A stretch of DNA of 41,001 bases, from the NCBI RefSeq assembly GCF_000812565.1, contig NZ_JTAM01000080.1, forward strand, positions 1-41,001, written 5' to 3'. Below are positions 26,802 to 35,213 of this stretch, piece by piece. The DNA is from Flammeovirga sp. OC4 (lineage in GTDB: Bacteria; Bacteroidota; Bacteroidia; Cytophagales; Flammeovirgaceae). A model generated the notes under the pieces. That model saw only the letters and a program-made list of their open reading frames with translations. It did not search any database and was not told the DNA's origin. Every line of letters begins with the position of its first letter. Position 1 is the stretch's first letter. A program made the position numbers and the translations under genes.

Positions 26802-26892
26802 GCAGTCAAAAATAACTATTCTTACTAGTTATGGCTGACTGATTACTTTCGGTAATTGTGGTTATTTTAGAAGAACCTAGAAAATGACTCAG

Positions 26893-26923
26893 GCACCAAA
26901 TTTTTGTTTGGTGCTTGTTTTTC
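26893..26923 (+). terminator. Rho-independent terminator after rocD
   Basis: GCACCAAA (26893-26900) pairs with TTTGGTGC (26907-26914), followed by TTGTTTTTCTT. It separates rocD from the convergent SDR gene. An additional weaker stem (CAGTCA near 26804 with TGACTG near 26837) precedes it. Confidence 0.88.
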
Positions 26924-27766
26924 TTAAAGAAAGATGGCCTCAGAAGCTACTTCTCTATGTTTTTCCAAATCAGATTTCACACTCTCCAGTTTCATATTGA
27001 TGGTCATCAACGCCGTCTTACCCAAAGGTAAACGTAAAGAAGGTTGCTCTGAATTGACCAAGTCAATGATTGCTTTTGAAGCTTTTATTGGATCTCCCTC
27101 CTGTTTTCCATCAACGCCTTTCAATTTCGCTTTAAAAGCACCTGAAGTAGTGTCATAATCTTCAATAGTTTTCTTCGCTATTTTTAGGCCTTTACCGGCA
27201 AAATTAGTTCTAAATGGCCCCGGTTCAACGATAGAAACTTTGATGCCAAAAGGCAATACTTCTTGCGCTAAAGCTTCACTAAATCCTTCTAAGGCAAATT
27301 TACTGGCGTTATAAATCCCAAATCCTGCAAAAGCTTTGATACCACCATGAGAAGAAATTTGAACAATATGTCCTTTTTGTACTTTTCGCATGGAAGGGAG
27401 TACTAGTTGGGTTAGATGAAGTGCTCCAAAAAAGTTGGCTTCTACTACTTCTCTTGTCTCCTCTAAAGATGTTTCTTCAATAGCCCCCACAAAACCAACC
27501 CCTGCATTGTTTACTAAAACATCCACTTTTCCAAACTGAGATAAAACGAAATCAACAGCCTCTGTCACTTTACTAGTGTTTGTTATGTCAAGTGTGATAC
27601 CAAAACCTTTGTCTTTATATTCAATATTGAATTGATCAGTTTGCGATTGTTGCCTAAAAGTTCCAATTACGAAATCACCCTCTTGCATTACTTCAGTGGC
27701 TAACGCTTTTCCTAATCCACTTGAAATTCCTGTAATCAACCAAACTCGTTTTGATGTCTTTTCCAT
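26924..27766 (-). CDS. SDR-family NAD(P)-dependent oxidoreductase
   Basis: 280 aa classical short-chain dehydrogenase. It has the cofactor motif TGISSGLG (12-19), NNAG (86-89), Ser138/139 and the YNASK pair Tyr152/Lys156. The fold and length match the annotated 'SDR family oxidoreductase' group close to retinol- or 3-oxoacyl-reductase-like enzymes. The substrate cannot be told. Start and stop are clear; it overlaps no other gene. The 145-bp upstream region has an 18-bp palindrome (27849-27866) of FNR type, next to a Crp/Fnr regulator gene, suggesting direct control. Confidence 0.9.
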   Translation of the reverse strand: MEKTSKRVWLITGISSGLGKALATEVMQEGDFVIGTFRQQSQTDQFNIEYKDKGFGITLDITNTSKVTEAVDFVLSQFGKVDVLVNNAGVGFVGAIEETSLEETREVVEANFFGALHLTQLVLPSMRKVQKGHIVQISSHGGIKAFAGFGIYNASKFALEGFSEALAQEVLPFGIKVSIVEPGPFRTNFAGKGLKIAKKTIEDYDTTSGAFKAKLKGVDGKQEGDPIKASKAIIDLVNSEQPSLRLPLGKTALMTINMKLESVKSDLEKHREVASEAIFL

Positions 27767-27848
27767 TTGCTTTTGTATTTAATGATTATTGATAATACAA
27801 AAGTGAGGGATCACGAATCGAATAGAAATGAACTAGAACAAGAAATGT

Positions 27849-27866
27849 TCTTGAACTAGTTCAAGA
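27849..27866 (-). promoter_or_regulatory. Perfect 18-bp palindrome with FNR-type TTGA-N6-TCAA core
   Basis: TCTTGAACTAGTTCAAGA is a perfect palindrome whose core, TTGAACTAGTTCAA, fits the half-site spacing used by Crp/Fnr-family proteins. A second, nearby CAAGAA-ATG-TTCTTG pair (27839-27853) overlaps it. It lies 83 bp upstream of the SDR ATG and 45 bp beyond the stop of the Crp/Fnr gene. Confidence 0.65.
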
Positions 27867-27911
27867 TTTTATATCGTAAATAGAAATCGTGTAGGAAGAC
27901 CGATTAAAAAT

Positions 27912-28496
27912 TTAAGCTTTACTTAAACGTTTCCTTATTTTGCTTAAAAACTCAGCCGACATACCTAAATATGAAGCCAATGCATATTGTGGCACTCGTT
28001 GTACTATAGTCGGATACTGCGCTTGGAATTCAATGTATCTCGCTTCAGCCGATTTACCTAAATTCGACAAAACCCTCTTTTGAGCATATGCAAAAGATTT
28101 TTGGGCTACCAATCGAAAAAAACGCTCAAATTTTGGATTCTTCTCGCAAAGATTTTCTACATCTTGATATGCAATTTGATGAATGATTCCATCTTCTAAT
28201 GCTTCTACGAAAAGAGATGCAGGTTCTTGACTAATATAACTATTGAAATCACTAATAAACCAATCCTCTATCGCAAATTGTATGGTATGATCTTCCCCTT
28301 CATCACTTACAAAATAGCTTCTAAAAGCTCCTTTTTCAACATAAGTTTGAAACTCACAAACAAAGTTAGGCTGAACAATAAACTGCCTTTTCTTTACTGA
28401 AGAAGTCTTTATAATGCTGGTGAACTCTTGCTCATCCTGCTCGTTCAGCTCAACATATCGGTTGATATTACGGAGTATATTTTGATATTCTGTCAA
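27912..28496 (-). CDS. Crp/Fnr-family transcriptional regulator
   Basis: 194 aa. The N-terminal cyclic-nucleotide-binding-like beta-roll (about 20-110; FVVQ-type QFIVQPNFVCEFQTYVEKGAF written here in part as FVCEFQTYVEKGAF) is followed by a dimer helix (about 115-145) and a short C-terminal helix-turn-helix (about 163-192, YALASYLGMSAEFLSKIRKR). The recognition helix keeps the E-x2-S-K pattern seen in Fnr-type readers of TTGA half-sites. It has no Cys cluster for an Fe-S centre, so it is not an oxygen-sensing Fnr. It is 31 bp after the acetyltransferase gene and upstream of the SDR gene on the same strand, its likely target. Confidence 0.85.
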   Translation of the reverse strand: MTEYQNILRNINRYVELNEQDEQEFTSIIKTSSVKKRQFIVQPNFVCEFQTYVEKGAFRSYFVSDEGEDHTIQFAIEDWFISDFNSYISQEPASLFVEALEDGIIHQIAYQDVENLCEKNPKFERFFRLVAQKSFAYAQKRVLSNLGKSAEARYIEFQAQYPTIVQRVPQYALASYLGMSAEFLSKIRKRLSKA

Positions 28497-28527
28497 CTTG
28501 AAATGGATAATGGTAAGAAATAAGTAA

Positions 28528-29202
28528 TTATGAACCCTTTATTAATCCTTGCTTCGTCGCGAAAAATAATAAATCTTCCACTGTACCTTTCACTAAGATT
28601 TCAATGGCTTCATCAATATAAGCTCTTTCCCAATCCCACCATTTAAGACCTTTTAAAAGATGAATCTCATCTTTCGTGTATCTATATCGAATGACTTTCG
28701 CAGGATTTCCTCCCACAATTGCATAATCAGGTACATCTGAGGTTACAGTGGCATTGCTACCTATGATGGCCCCATCTCCTATTTTTACATTCGGCATAAT
28801 GGTAGCGTTATACCCAATCCAAACATCATTGCCCACTTCAATATCTTTGTATTGCTTAAAAGGGTATTCTCCTATTGGCAGTTTATCTGACCATTCTGAT
28901 CCAAAAACAGCAAAAGGAAAGGTGGATACGCCTTTTGTAGAATGATTAGCATCTGCCATGATAAACTTTGCACCATGAGCTATTGCACAAAACTTACCGA
29001 TTTTCAATGCAGTTCCTGAGATCCCAAAATTGTACATTACATTTTTCTCTAGAAACTTAGTGGGGTCATCAAAATCGCTGTAGTAAGAGTAGTCGCCAAC
29101 AATGACATTATTCACTCCACTATCTTCCACTAATACTTTTAAAGAAACCGTATTTTTAAATTCAGCAATGGGATAGAGTGTTTCAAAATTTACTTTATTC
29201 AT
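28528..29202 (-). CDS. CatB-related O-acetyltransferase (hexapeptide-repeat family)
   Basis: 224 aa left-handed beta-helix acetyltransferase. Hexapeptide repeats are plain in NDVWIGYNATIMPNVKIG and DGAIIGSNATVTSDVPDYAI, followed by the family ending VGGNPAKVIRYRY. The catalytic His is probably His87 in DANHSTKG. This is the xenobiotic acetyltransferase group (Vat and type B chloramphenicol acetyltransferases and their many sugar-modifying relatives). A resistance function cannot be inferred from sequence alone. It lies between the small membrane protein and the Crp/Fnr gene in a same-strand cluster. Confidence 0.87.
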   Translation of the reverse strand: MNKVNFETLYPIAEFKNTVSLKVLVEDSGVNNVIVGDYSYYSDFDDPTKFLEKNVMYNFGISGTALKIGKFCAIAHGAKFIMADANHSTKGVSTFPFAVFGSEWSDKLPIGEYPFKQYKDIEVGNDVWIGYNATIMPNVKIGDGAIIGSNATVTSDVPDYAIVGGNPAKVIRYRYTKDEIHLLKGLKWWDWERAYIDEAIEILVKGTVEDLLFFATKQGLIKGS

Positions 29203-29237
29203 GGATTAATAATAGTTGATGATAAGTACTGTATAAT

Positions 29238-29471
29238 TTATTCTTTCTTTCGAAATAATGAAACCAAAGATACAAAAGCCCAAACGCCTTCTAACACAAT
29301 AAATGGAATATAATTCATCAAAACAGAAGCCAGACATGCTAAGGAAGCTCCAAATAGGTTTAAGAGCTTATAGGCCATACTTCTTCTCTCTAATTTTCCT
29401 GAAACATTTAAAGTATAGGCTAGTAGAATTTGGAATACGCCTAAAGAACCAATCCAATCTATTTCATTCAT
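29238..29471 (-). CDS. CBU_0592-like small membrane protein
   Basis: 77 aa with two to three membrane helices (about 5-22, 33-50 and 52-70), conserved-looking WIGSLGVFQILLAYTLN at the start and a short basic end, FRKKE. This pattern fits the uncharacterised CBU_0592 family. It lies 35 bp upstream of the acetyltransferase gene. The function is unknown. Confidence 0.65.
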   Translation of the reverse strand: MNEIDWIGSLGVFQILLAYTLNVSGKLERRSMAYKLLNLFGASLACLASVLMNYIPFIVLEGVWAFVSLVSLFRKKE

Positions 29472-29560
29472 GATGATTTTGAATTAATTAAGGTAAAAGT
29501 CAATACATTTCAATTTACATTATTTTGATTAGACTGTAGACACAAGATTGTCCAAAGCGT

Positions 29561-29609
29561 ATTTTAAAATGGTCTTTCCGCTATTTCATTACAGTAGCAG
29601 AAAGACCAT
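29561..29609 (-). terminator. Hairpin after the phosphatase gene
   Basis: ATGGTCTTTC (29569-29578) pairs perfectly with GAAAGACCAT (29600-29609), 10 bp beyond the minus-strand stop at 29619. A short TTT-AAAAT follows on that strand. It is a likely, modest terminator. Confidence 0.6.
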
Positions 29610-29618
29610 GTTGTCATT

Positions 29619-30977
29619 TTACTTTTCAGTAAGTTTTTTCTTACCCGTTTTGAAGTCTTTTGTGATGACAGCTCTATCATACTCCTCGCCAATCGCTGTA
29701 TACGCCACATAAGTCAACTTTTCTCCATCAATTTTGATGACTTGATAAAACTGTATCTGCTCACCTGATTCATCCAATTCATAACCATCTGCTTCATATT
29801 CCTTCATTTGCTCCGGGTCTAATTTATATTGTTTTGGACCACTTACTGAAGTAACATAAACAGTACTTAAATGCTTTGATTTTTTATTATCTGAAGTTCT
29901 TGTGGGAACGTGACCTCTAGCATAAGTATGATCATGGCCATTTAATACTAAGTCTACATTATATTTATCTAAAAGCGGTTTCCAATGGTCTCTTGCAAAT
30001 TGAAAATTACGTCCCTTTGCAGGCGAAAAAACAGAGTGATGACAAGTGATAATTTTCCATTTTGCATCACAATCTTTTAACTGTTGCTCTAGGTATGCAG
30101 TTTGTTCTTCAAGTAAGTCATTTGAATTTAATACGATCACACGCACATCCTGATAGTCCACGGTGTAAACAGTTTCATGTAAATTTTTATCTAAAGACTT
30201 CTCGACAGGTAACGTAAATTGAGGCTTCCACTGAATTGCTAGTTGCTTCTTCTCTCCTTTTTCCAAACCTCGAAATTCATGATTCCCGACTACTGGAACC
30301 GCTGTCCATTGACTATGAATAAACCCACCTGCTTTGTACCATTCAGCCCATTCCATATCTCGATGGGCTTTGTTGATCAAATCACCAGCATGTACTACAA
30401 AAGATGCGTTGGGTGCGGTCTGATAAGCCATTCGGATCACACGTGACCAATGGTCTAATACATCATTTTGAGCATCTCCAAAATAAACAAACTCAATGGG
30501 TGCATACTCACTTTTGGCCGTTCGGAAATGAATCCATTCAGACCAATGTTCTTTTCCATCTCCAACACGATAAGCATATAATTTATCAGGTGCTAATCCC
30601 TCAAATACCACACTATGATAGTGTACTTTTAAAGACGCATTACTTTTGTACAACCCCAAATCAAACTCTTCAGTAGTAGCTTTAAATTCTTTTGAGGCTT
30701 CAGTAAACTTTGAGTTGACTGTAGCTTCCGCTATTTGAGCAACTGCACTTTCCACACTTGTATCCGTTCTCCAAGTTACTGCTCTACTTGTGGCCGGGTC
30801 TCCATGAAAAGTTAATATAATTCTGTCAGGATCCTTACTTGGTATTTCCCAATGATGCAACCCTTCATGTGAGTGCGAATGATCGTGGCTATGATCATGA
30901 TGATGTTGTGCCATGGCGAGATTTCCAAGAAGACACAATAAAATGATTGAAGTGAGTATTGATGTATAGACTTTCAT
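29619..30977 (-). CDS. Secreted purple-acid-phosphatase-like metallophosphoesterase
   Basis: 452 aa with a signal peptide (1-24, ending AMAQ), directly followed by a His-rich stretch, HHHDHSHDHSHSHEGLHH (25-42). An FN3-like purple acid phosphatase N-domain (about 48-155) precedes the metallophosphoesterase domain, with YFGDAQ, HAGDLINK, VVGNHE, CHHS and NGHDHTYAR marking the dinuclear metal site. The family hydrolyses phosphomonoesters and related esters with Fe/Mn/Zn. It is a periplasmic or surface enzyme, probably for phosphate scavenging. The His-rich segment may load metal. It is monocistronic. Confidence 0.88.
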   Translation of the reverse strand: MKVYTSILTSIILLCLLGNLAMAQHHHDHSHDHSHSHEGLHHWEIPSKDPDRIILTFHGDPATSRAVTWRTDTSVESAVAQIAEATVNSKFTEASKEFKATTEEFDLGLYKSNASLKVHYHSVVFEGLAPDKLYAYRVGDGKEHWSEWIHFRTAKSEYAPIEFVYFGDAQNDVLDHWSRVIRMAYQTAPNASFVVHAGDLINKAHRDMEWAEWYKAGGFIHSQWTAVPVVGNHEFRGLEKGEKKQLAIQWKPQFTLPVEKSLDKNLHETVYTVDYQDVRVIVLNSNDLLEEQTAYLEQQLKDCDAKWKIITCHHSVFSPAKGRNFQFARDHWKPLLDKYNVDLVLNGHDHTYARGHVPTRTSDNKKSKHLSTVYVTSVSGPKQYKLDPEQMKEYEADGYELDESGEQIQFYQVIKIDGEKLTYVAYTAIGEEYDRAVITKDFKTGKKKLTEK

Positions 30978-31264
30978 AACTACATTTTTATTAGTTTAAT
31001 TTATGTGGCAAAAGAATTAAAAAAATCGATTTTATGATTAATAAAATATTAATACTTGACCTATGATGTTAATTCTTAATCAGATTCTATAAAATAACAA
31101 GCAAGATTCATGTTGGACTCGTTCTAGAATCTACTTTTCAGATCCCTTCTTCTTCATTTAAGTCATAACACAATAGAGAAGCAAAAGTCAAAGCTTAATA
31201 GATCAACCGATCTCTAGGATCATGAGAAGTCCTCTCTACTTTGAAGTTCACAATCATCAATGGT
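30978..31264. repeat. Intergenic spacer with degenerate repeat remnant
   Basis: About 31120-31200 keeps traces of the dispersed repeat (CTTCTTCTTCATTT, then AGAAGCAAAAGTCAAAGCTT) in the same order as copies at 8700-8780. The rest is AT-rich and holds the phosphatase promoter, which I could not pin down. Confidence 0.4.
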
Positions 31265-32338
31265 TTATTCTTTTAAAAGCAACTTCAATATAGGCTTCAA
31301 TATCTCTTGCCTATAATCTTCATTATAATCACAATTACCTAAAATGACTGCCCCAATATTTTTCTCTGGAACCATTAAAAGTAGACTTCGAAATCCCCTG
31401 TCTCCACCAAAATGACCTATGACCTTATATCCATCAATTTCAAAAATTTGAAACCCTAAACCAATATGGTCATATACCGGAGTTGATGAGTTTTGCATTT
31501 GATAGTAAATATTGTTGGAGTCACTATTCTGCAGTTGTTTCAGAAAGTAATTCATCCATTTTGATAAATCAATTGAAGAAGCATTTAGTGTACTACTCGG
31601 TGCATGTTCTCTGGTATAAGGATAGATTTTTCGCACCATCACACTATTCCCTTTTTTAGTATGAGGCTTTACTTTCAACTCATCCTTTATTTTGAAATAC
31701 CTAAAATCACTATCCTCCATTTTTATGGGATTTAATATTTGATCTGCTATATAATCTTCAAAGTATTGGCCTGAGACTTTTTCTATCACAAGACCTAAAA
31801 TATCATATCCCAAGTTACTGTACTTGTAAGCTGTTTTAGGTGTATACTTTGTTTTCAGCTTGTAGTTTTGAATATAAGATGAAAGCGTTTTATCTGATTG
31901 ATGGTTGTTTTTCCATTGATAATTATTGATATCTGGCAAACCCGAAGTATGGTTCAATAACGACTTGATATCAATTTCCTCCACGCTCTTATCGGAATAA
32001 TTAAGTGGTGAGATCACATCTACTAATCGGTCTTCTAAGTTTATTTTACCTTCTTTGACCAACAGCATTATGGCTTGGGCCGTCAATAATTTACTTACGG
32101 AAGCTGTATGAAATACAGATTGACTTTCTATTTTTTGAGTTGTGTTGATCTCTTTCACTCCATACCCCTTCGTATAAAGCACAGATCCATTGTGCACCAC
32201 ACCAATACTAACTCCAGGAATCATATACAGTTCCATATTAGAAGTAACGATTGAATCGATTTTTGTTTGGAGTGAAATATGCTGAGCATGAACATTTAAG
32301 AACACAAGTGACAAAATGCTCACTAAATATAATTTCAT
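31265..32338 (-). CDS. Exported serine hydrolase, class C beta-lactamase fold
   Basis: 357 aa with a signal peptide (1-19, ending VHAQ). Penicillin-binding/beta-lactamase motifs: Ser80-x-x-Lys83 in TASVSKLL, Tyr173-Ser-Asn175 in YKYSNLGYD, and a GHFGGDRG motif in the KTG position near the C terminus. This large family covers beta-lactamases, D-aminopeptidases and esterases; the true substrate is unknown. It lies 11 bp after a paralogous gene of the same fold, so the two are co-transcribed. Confidence 0.87.
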   Translation of the reverse strand: MKLYLVSILSLVFLNVHAQHISLQTKIDSIVTSNMELYMIPGVSIGVVHNGSVLYTKGYGVKEINTTQKIESQSVFHTASVSKLLTAQAIMLLVKEGKINLEDRLVDVISPLNYSDKSVEEIDIKSLLNHTSGLPDINNYQWKNNHQSDKTLSSYIQNYKLKTKYTPKTAYKYSNLGYDILGLVIEKVSGQYFEDYIADQILNPIKMEDSDFRYFKIKDELKVKPHTKKGNSVMVRKIYPYTREHAPSSTLNASSIDLSKWMNYFLKQLQNSDSNNIYYQMQNSSTPVYDHIGLGFQIFEIDGYKVIGHFGGDRGFRSLLLMVPEKNIGAVILGNCDYNEDYRQEILKPILKLLLKE

Positions 32339-32349
32339 AAACGTGATAA

Positions 32350-33585
32350 TTAAAGTACTTCTTTTTCTTTATTCTCTATTTGAGCTATGATTTGAGTAAA
32401 AATCTTTCCATAACTGACTTTTCTTTTTTCACCCAAACGAACCATAATGATGTCTTCAGAGGGATTCATGTATAAGATTTGTCCCAAAATACCAACTGCA
32501 TAAAAGTTCTCGGAGCAATAATTAATCTGCCACTCCTCTGATGCATTGGATACTCTTTCTACATAAAAGTTCTGATAGCTATTTTCAATAGCAGCATTCA
32601 CAGCACTCAGAGAATCAGTATACGCATTTCCATCTTTATCTTTATCGTTTTCAGCAGATTGGCTATACCACTGATATTGGTAGCAGTCGTTTTCCATGTT
32701 TGCAGTTTTGGACCTTAAAACCCAATCTTTACTTACTATTTGAGTCCCATTCCAATTTCCGTTGTTTAGGTATAGACGACCTATTTTTGCAAGGTCTCTT
32801 GCTGTTGTATTTAAGCAACAAAAAGCTTTAGTTGATCTATTTTTATTATCGTCAACACTCCAAGAAGCATTAAACTCCATTCCCATCGGTTGCCAAACTT
32901 TTTGCTCAAGGTATTTACCAAGTTCCATCTGTGTGGCACGTTCTACGACCATTCCTAAAATAGCGGTTGAAATACTTTGATAATCATGAACTTCTCCTGG
33001 TTCATATTCAAACTTTAAATTTTTAAATTGTTTTAATTGATTTTTGCCATAATACAATCGAGCAACGTGAGCAAAAGGATTTAAATAGGCTTCTTTAAAC
33101 TTCAACCCTGAACGCATTTCAAGTAGATCTTCCACCGTTAATTGAAGGTACATTGGATCTCCCTCTTTTAATTCTGGGATATAGTCGACAACTGGGTCTT
33201 TCACACTTTTAATTTTTCCTTCATCAATCGCAATCCCCACCAATAAAGAAGTGATGGATTTAGATGCAGAAAAAATATTAGAAATAGAATCAGGTTTATA
33301 TCCTTTATAATAGTTTTCAAAAAGGATAGTATCTTTATGAATGACCAAAAAAGACACGGTTGATGTTTGTCGTAAACGTTCATCTAAGGACATTGAAACC
33401 CCTTCTGATACTACGGTAAACTCCGTTGGATGTTCTAGAAATTGAAATGTATCTTGACCCGTGGATATTTCTGTTTTCGGAAAAATTTTATGGTCGGTGA
33501 TATTGGCATTTAAACGTGTTACATATCTACCAAGATGACACGAACTAAAGAGTCCTACAATGAATAATAGTAAAAATTTTCTCAT
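32350..33585 (-). CDS. Lipoprotein serine hydrolase, class C beta-lactamase fold
   Basis: 411 aa with a lipoprotein signal (Cys16 in FSSC). The active-site motif is Ser106-Ala-Ser-Lys109 in FSASKSITS, and the Tyr motif is YQS in HDYQSIS (near 200). The C-terminal part (GILGQILYMNPSEDIIMVRLG) has the expected strand but a less typical KTG motif. It fits a 6-aminohexanoate-dimer-hydrolase-like/esterase branch. It is the first gene of a two-gene unit with the 357-aa serine hydrolase. Envelope location is clear; substrate is unknown. Confidence 0.85.
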   Translation of the reverse strand: MRKFLLLFIVGLFSSCHLGRYVTRLNANITDHKIFPKTEISTGQDTFQFLEHPTEFTVVSEGVSMSLDERLRQTSTVSFLVIHKDTILFENYYKGYKPDSISNIFSASKSITSLLVGIAIDEGKIKSVKDPVVDYIPELKEGDPMYLQLTVEDLLEMRSGLKFKEAYLNPFAHVARLYYGKNQLKQFKNLKFEYEPGEVHDYQSISTAILGMVVERATQMELGKYLEQKVWQPMGMEFNASWSVDDNKNRSTKAFCCLNTTARDLAKIGRLYLNNGNWNGTQIVSKDWVLRSKTANMENDCYQYQWYSQSAENDKDKDGNAYTDSLSAVNAAIENSYQNFYVERVSNASEEWQINYCSENFYAVGILGQILYMNPSEDIIMVRLGEKRKVSYGKIFTQIIAQIENKEKEVL

Positions 33586-33893
33586 GGTTTTATTTAGAAA
33601 GAGAGCTTAGTTTATAAGATTAGATCAATGAAAGTTTTGATTTAAAATTGTAAAAAAAATCAGTAATATCAAAAAGAAATACATACCCCATCCATCAAAA
33701 GACAATGAGGCATGTATTGTTATGAATTGGTTCCCTATTTTAAAATCAGGGTAAACGAAACTCTTCTTAACTGTCAAACTTCCTCCTTCTTCATTTGTGT
33801 CTTAACATAAAAACGAAGCAAAAAGGTCAAAGCTTCTAAGTCAAAAGTTGAATTCCATTTCTCTTACCTAAATGATTTTAAGTATAAAACTGC
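33586..33893 (-). other. Spacer with RsgA terminator and repeat fragment
   Basis: No gene. Bases 33774-33880 are a degenerate forward copy of the dispersed repeat (CTTCCTCCTTCTTCATTT, ACGAAGCAAAAAGGTCAAAGC, CTAAATGATTTTAA). Bases 33667-33718 form the terminator listed separately. Confidence 0.65.
33667..33718 (-). terminator. Rho-independent terminator downstream of rsgA
   Basis: A 14-bp stem with two G-U pairs (33678-33691 with 33705-33718) is followed on the minus strand by TCTTTTTG. It lies 176 bp beyond the rsgA stop, on the far side of a repeat fragment, as if the repeat had been inserted into the 3' untranslated region. Confidence 0.7.
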
Positions 33894-34958
33894 TTAAAAA
33901 CGTTGTTTATGCTGTTTTACGGTTTTCACCATTTTTGCAAAAGATTTCCCTTTTTTTCTTTTTTCAGCTTCGGAACTTGTGTAATGTTCCTGTTCCCTAT
34001 GGAGTTTAAGATAATTTTCATAGGCTGCTTCTGATAGTTCTCCGTCATTTACAGCTTGTATCACTGCACATCCTTTTTCATGTTGATGTGTGCAGTCTGA
34101 AAATTTACATTGTTCTGAAAGCTCCATAATGAGAGGAAAGGCGTCTTCCATTCCACTTTGAGAAGATGTCATCCCCACCTCACGAATACCTGGATTGTCA
34201 ATTAAGACTCCACCTTCTTCCATTACAATTAATTCACGGTGTGTTGTTGTATGTTTTCCACGATTGGTTGAAGTTCCAATCGCTAATGTCAGCATCTTCT
34301 CTTTTCCTAAAAGAAGATTGACCAAAGTGGATTTACCAACACCCGAGGACCCTAAGAAACAGTAAGTCTTATCTACTTCTACCTGCGATTTTAATTGTTC
34401 GATGCAAGCAGTATCCTCTATCATTGTGATTAGAATATCTAACTCTGGAAAACGATCGATAATCTGTAGTTCCAATCTTTGTAATTCTTCATCACTAACT
34501 AGATCCGCCTTACTCAAAATAAGAATCGGTTCTATATTAGCATCGTAACAGAGTACCACAAAACGCTCTACCCTATTCAGGTTAAAATCCCTATTGGCAG
34601 AAAAAACGATAAAAGCCTTGTCTATATTTGAAGCAATGTATTGTGCTTCTCCCTCTTTCCCTATGGCTTGTCGTTTGAGTATATTATCTCGATATAAAAC
34701 TTGCTGAATTAATGCTTTTCCTTCATCAAAAGGCATGATTTGTACCCAATCCCCTACCATGGGAAAATCAGTTCTATCTTCTGCTGTAAAACGAAGGTGA
34801 CCCATAATTTCAGCATCAAATATACCTTCCTCATTTTGCACAAGATAACGTTCTTTATGCTCTGCAATGACTCTCGCCCATTCGTTTCTATTTAATGTCG
34901 AATGATTAGAATATATCGTTGAATTGAACCCTAATTGTTCAAGTGAAATTGTTTTCAA
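33894..34958 (-). CDS. rsgA: Ribosome small subunit-dependent GTPase A
   Basis: 354 aa. An N-terminal OB fold (about 20-105) precedes a circularly permuted GTPase with motif order G4 (LSKADL), G1 (GSSGVGKST) then G3 (DNPGIREVG), and the hallmark TSTNRGKHTTTHRE between them. The C-terminal zinc finger is CKFSDCTHQHEKGC. The family acts in late 30S maturation. Length is typical for the longer RsgA form. It is monocistronic. Confidence 0.95.
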   Translation of the reverse strand: MKTISLEQLGFNSTIYSNHSTLNRNEWARVIAEHKERYLVQNEEGIFDAEIMGHLRFTAEDRTDFPMVGDWVQIMPFDEGKALIQQVLYRDNILKRQAIGKEGEAQYIASNIDKAFIVFSANRDFNLNRVERFVVLCYDANIEPILILSKADLVSDEELQRLELQIIDRFPELDILITMIEDTACIEQLKSQVEVDKTYCFLGSSGVGKSTLVNLLLGKEKMLTLAIGTSTNRGKHTTTHRELIVMEEGGVLIDNPGIREVGMTSSQSGMEDAFPLIMELSEQCKFSDCTHQHEKGCAVIQAVNDGELSEAAYENYLKLHREQEHYTSSEAEKRKKGKSFAKMVKTVKQHKQRF

Positions 34959-35213
34959 TGTCTTGTATTTTATATGACTTTTTTGATTTAATTCATCTGA
35001 ATATCAGATACAATAAACCGAAAGGTACTTTGGAGTACCTTACATATTTTATGGTAAGAAGAAGCACCTGCCGGACTAAGCGGAGATCAAGTGCACCATA
35101 GGTGAGCTATATGTAAATGTTGTTGTCATACAATACAAAGGTTATTTATTCTATTGTTATTTCCAAAATTTGATCAGCGAGAGAAATAGTTATTAAGAAA
35201 TAATGCGTAAGAA
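34959..35213. other. Spacer upstream of rsgA with structured GC-richer patch
   Basis: The rsgA promoter should lie here. An 8-bp hairpin (AAGGTACT 35022-35029 with AGTACCTT 35034-35041) is followed by a GC-richer patch (35050-35100), in which TATGGT plus GCAC (50-55, 64-67) pair with GTGC plus ACCATA (91-100). No gene was found. Confidence 0.4.

Noticed and set aside
28528-29202. Chloramphenicol or streptogramin resistance gene
   Set aside because: Only the broad hexapeptide acetyltransferase fold is visible; most relatives modify sugars or unknown substrates.
31265-33585. Two beta-lactamases giving antibiotic resistance
   Set aside because: The SxxK fold is shared with many esterases and peptidases. 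One gene has YQS instead of YxN and a weak KTG position, so resistance is not supported.
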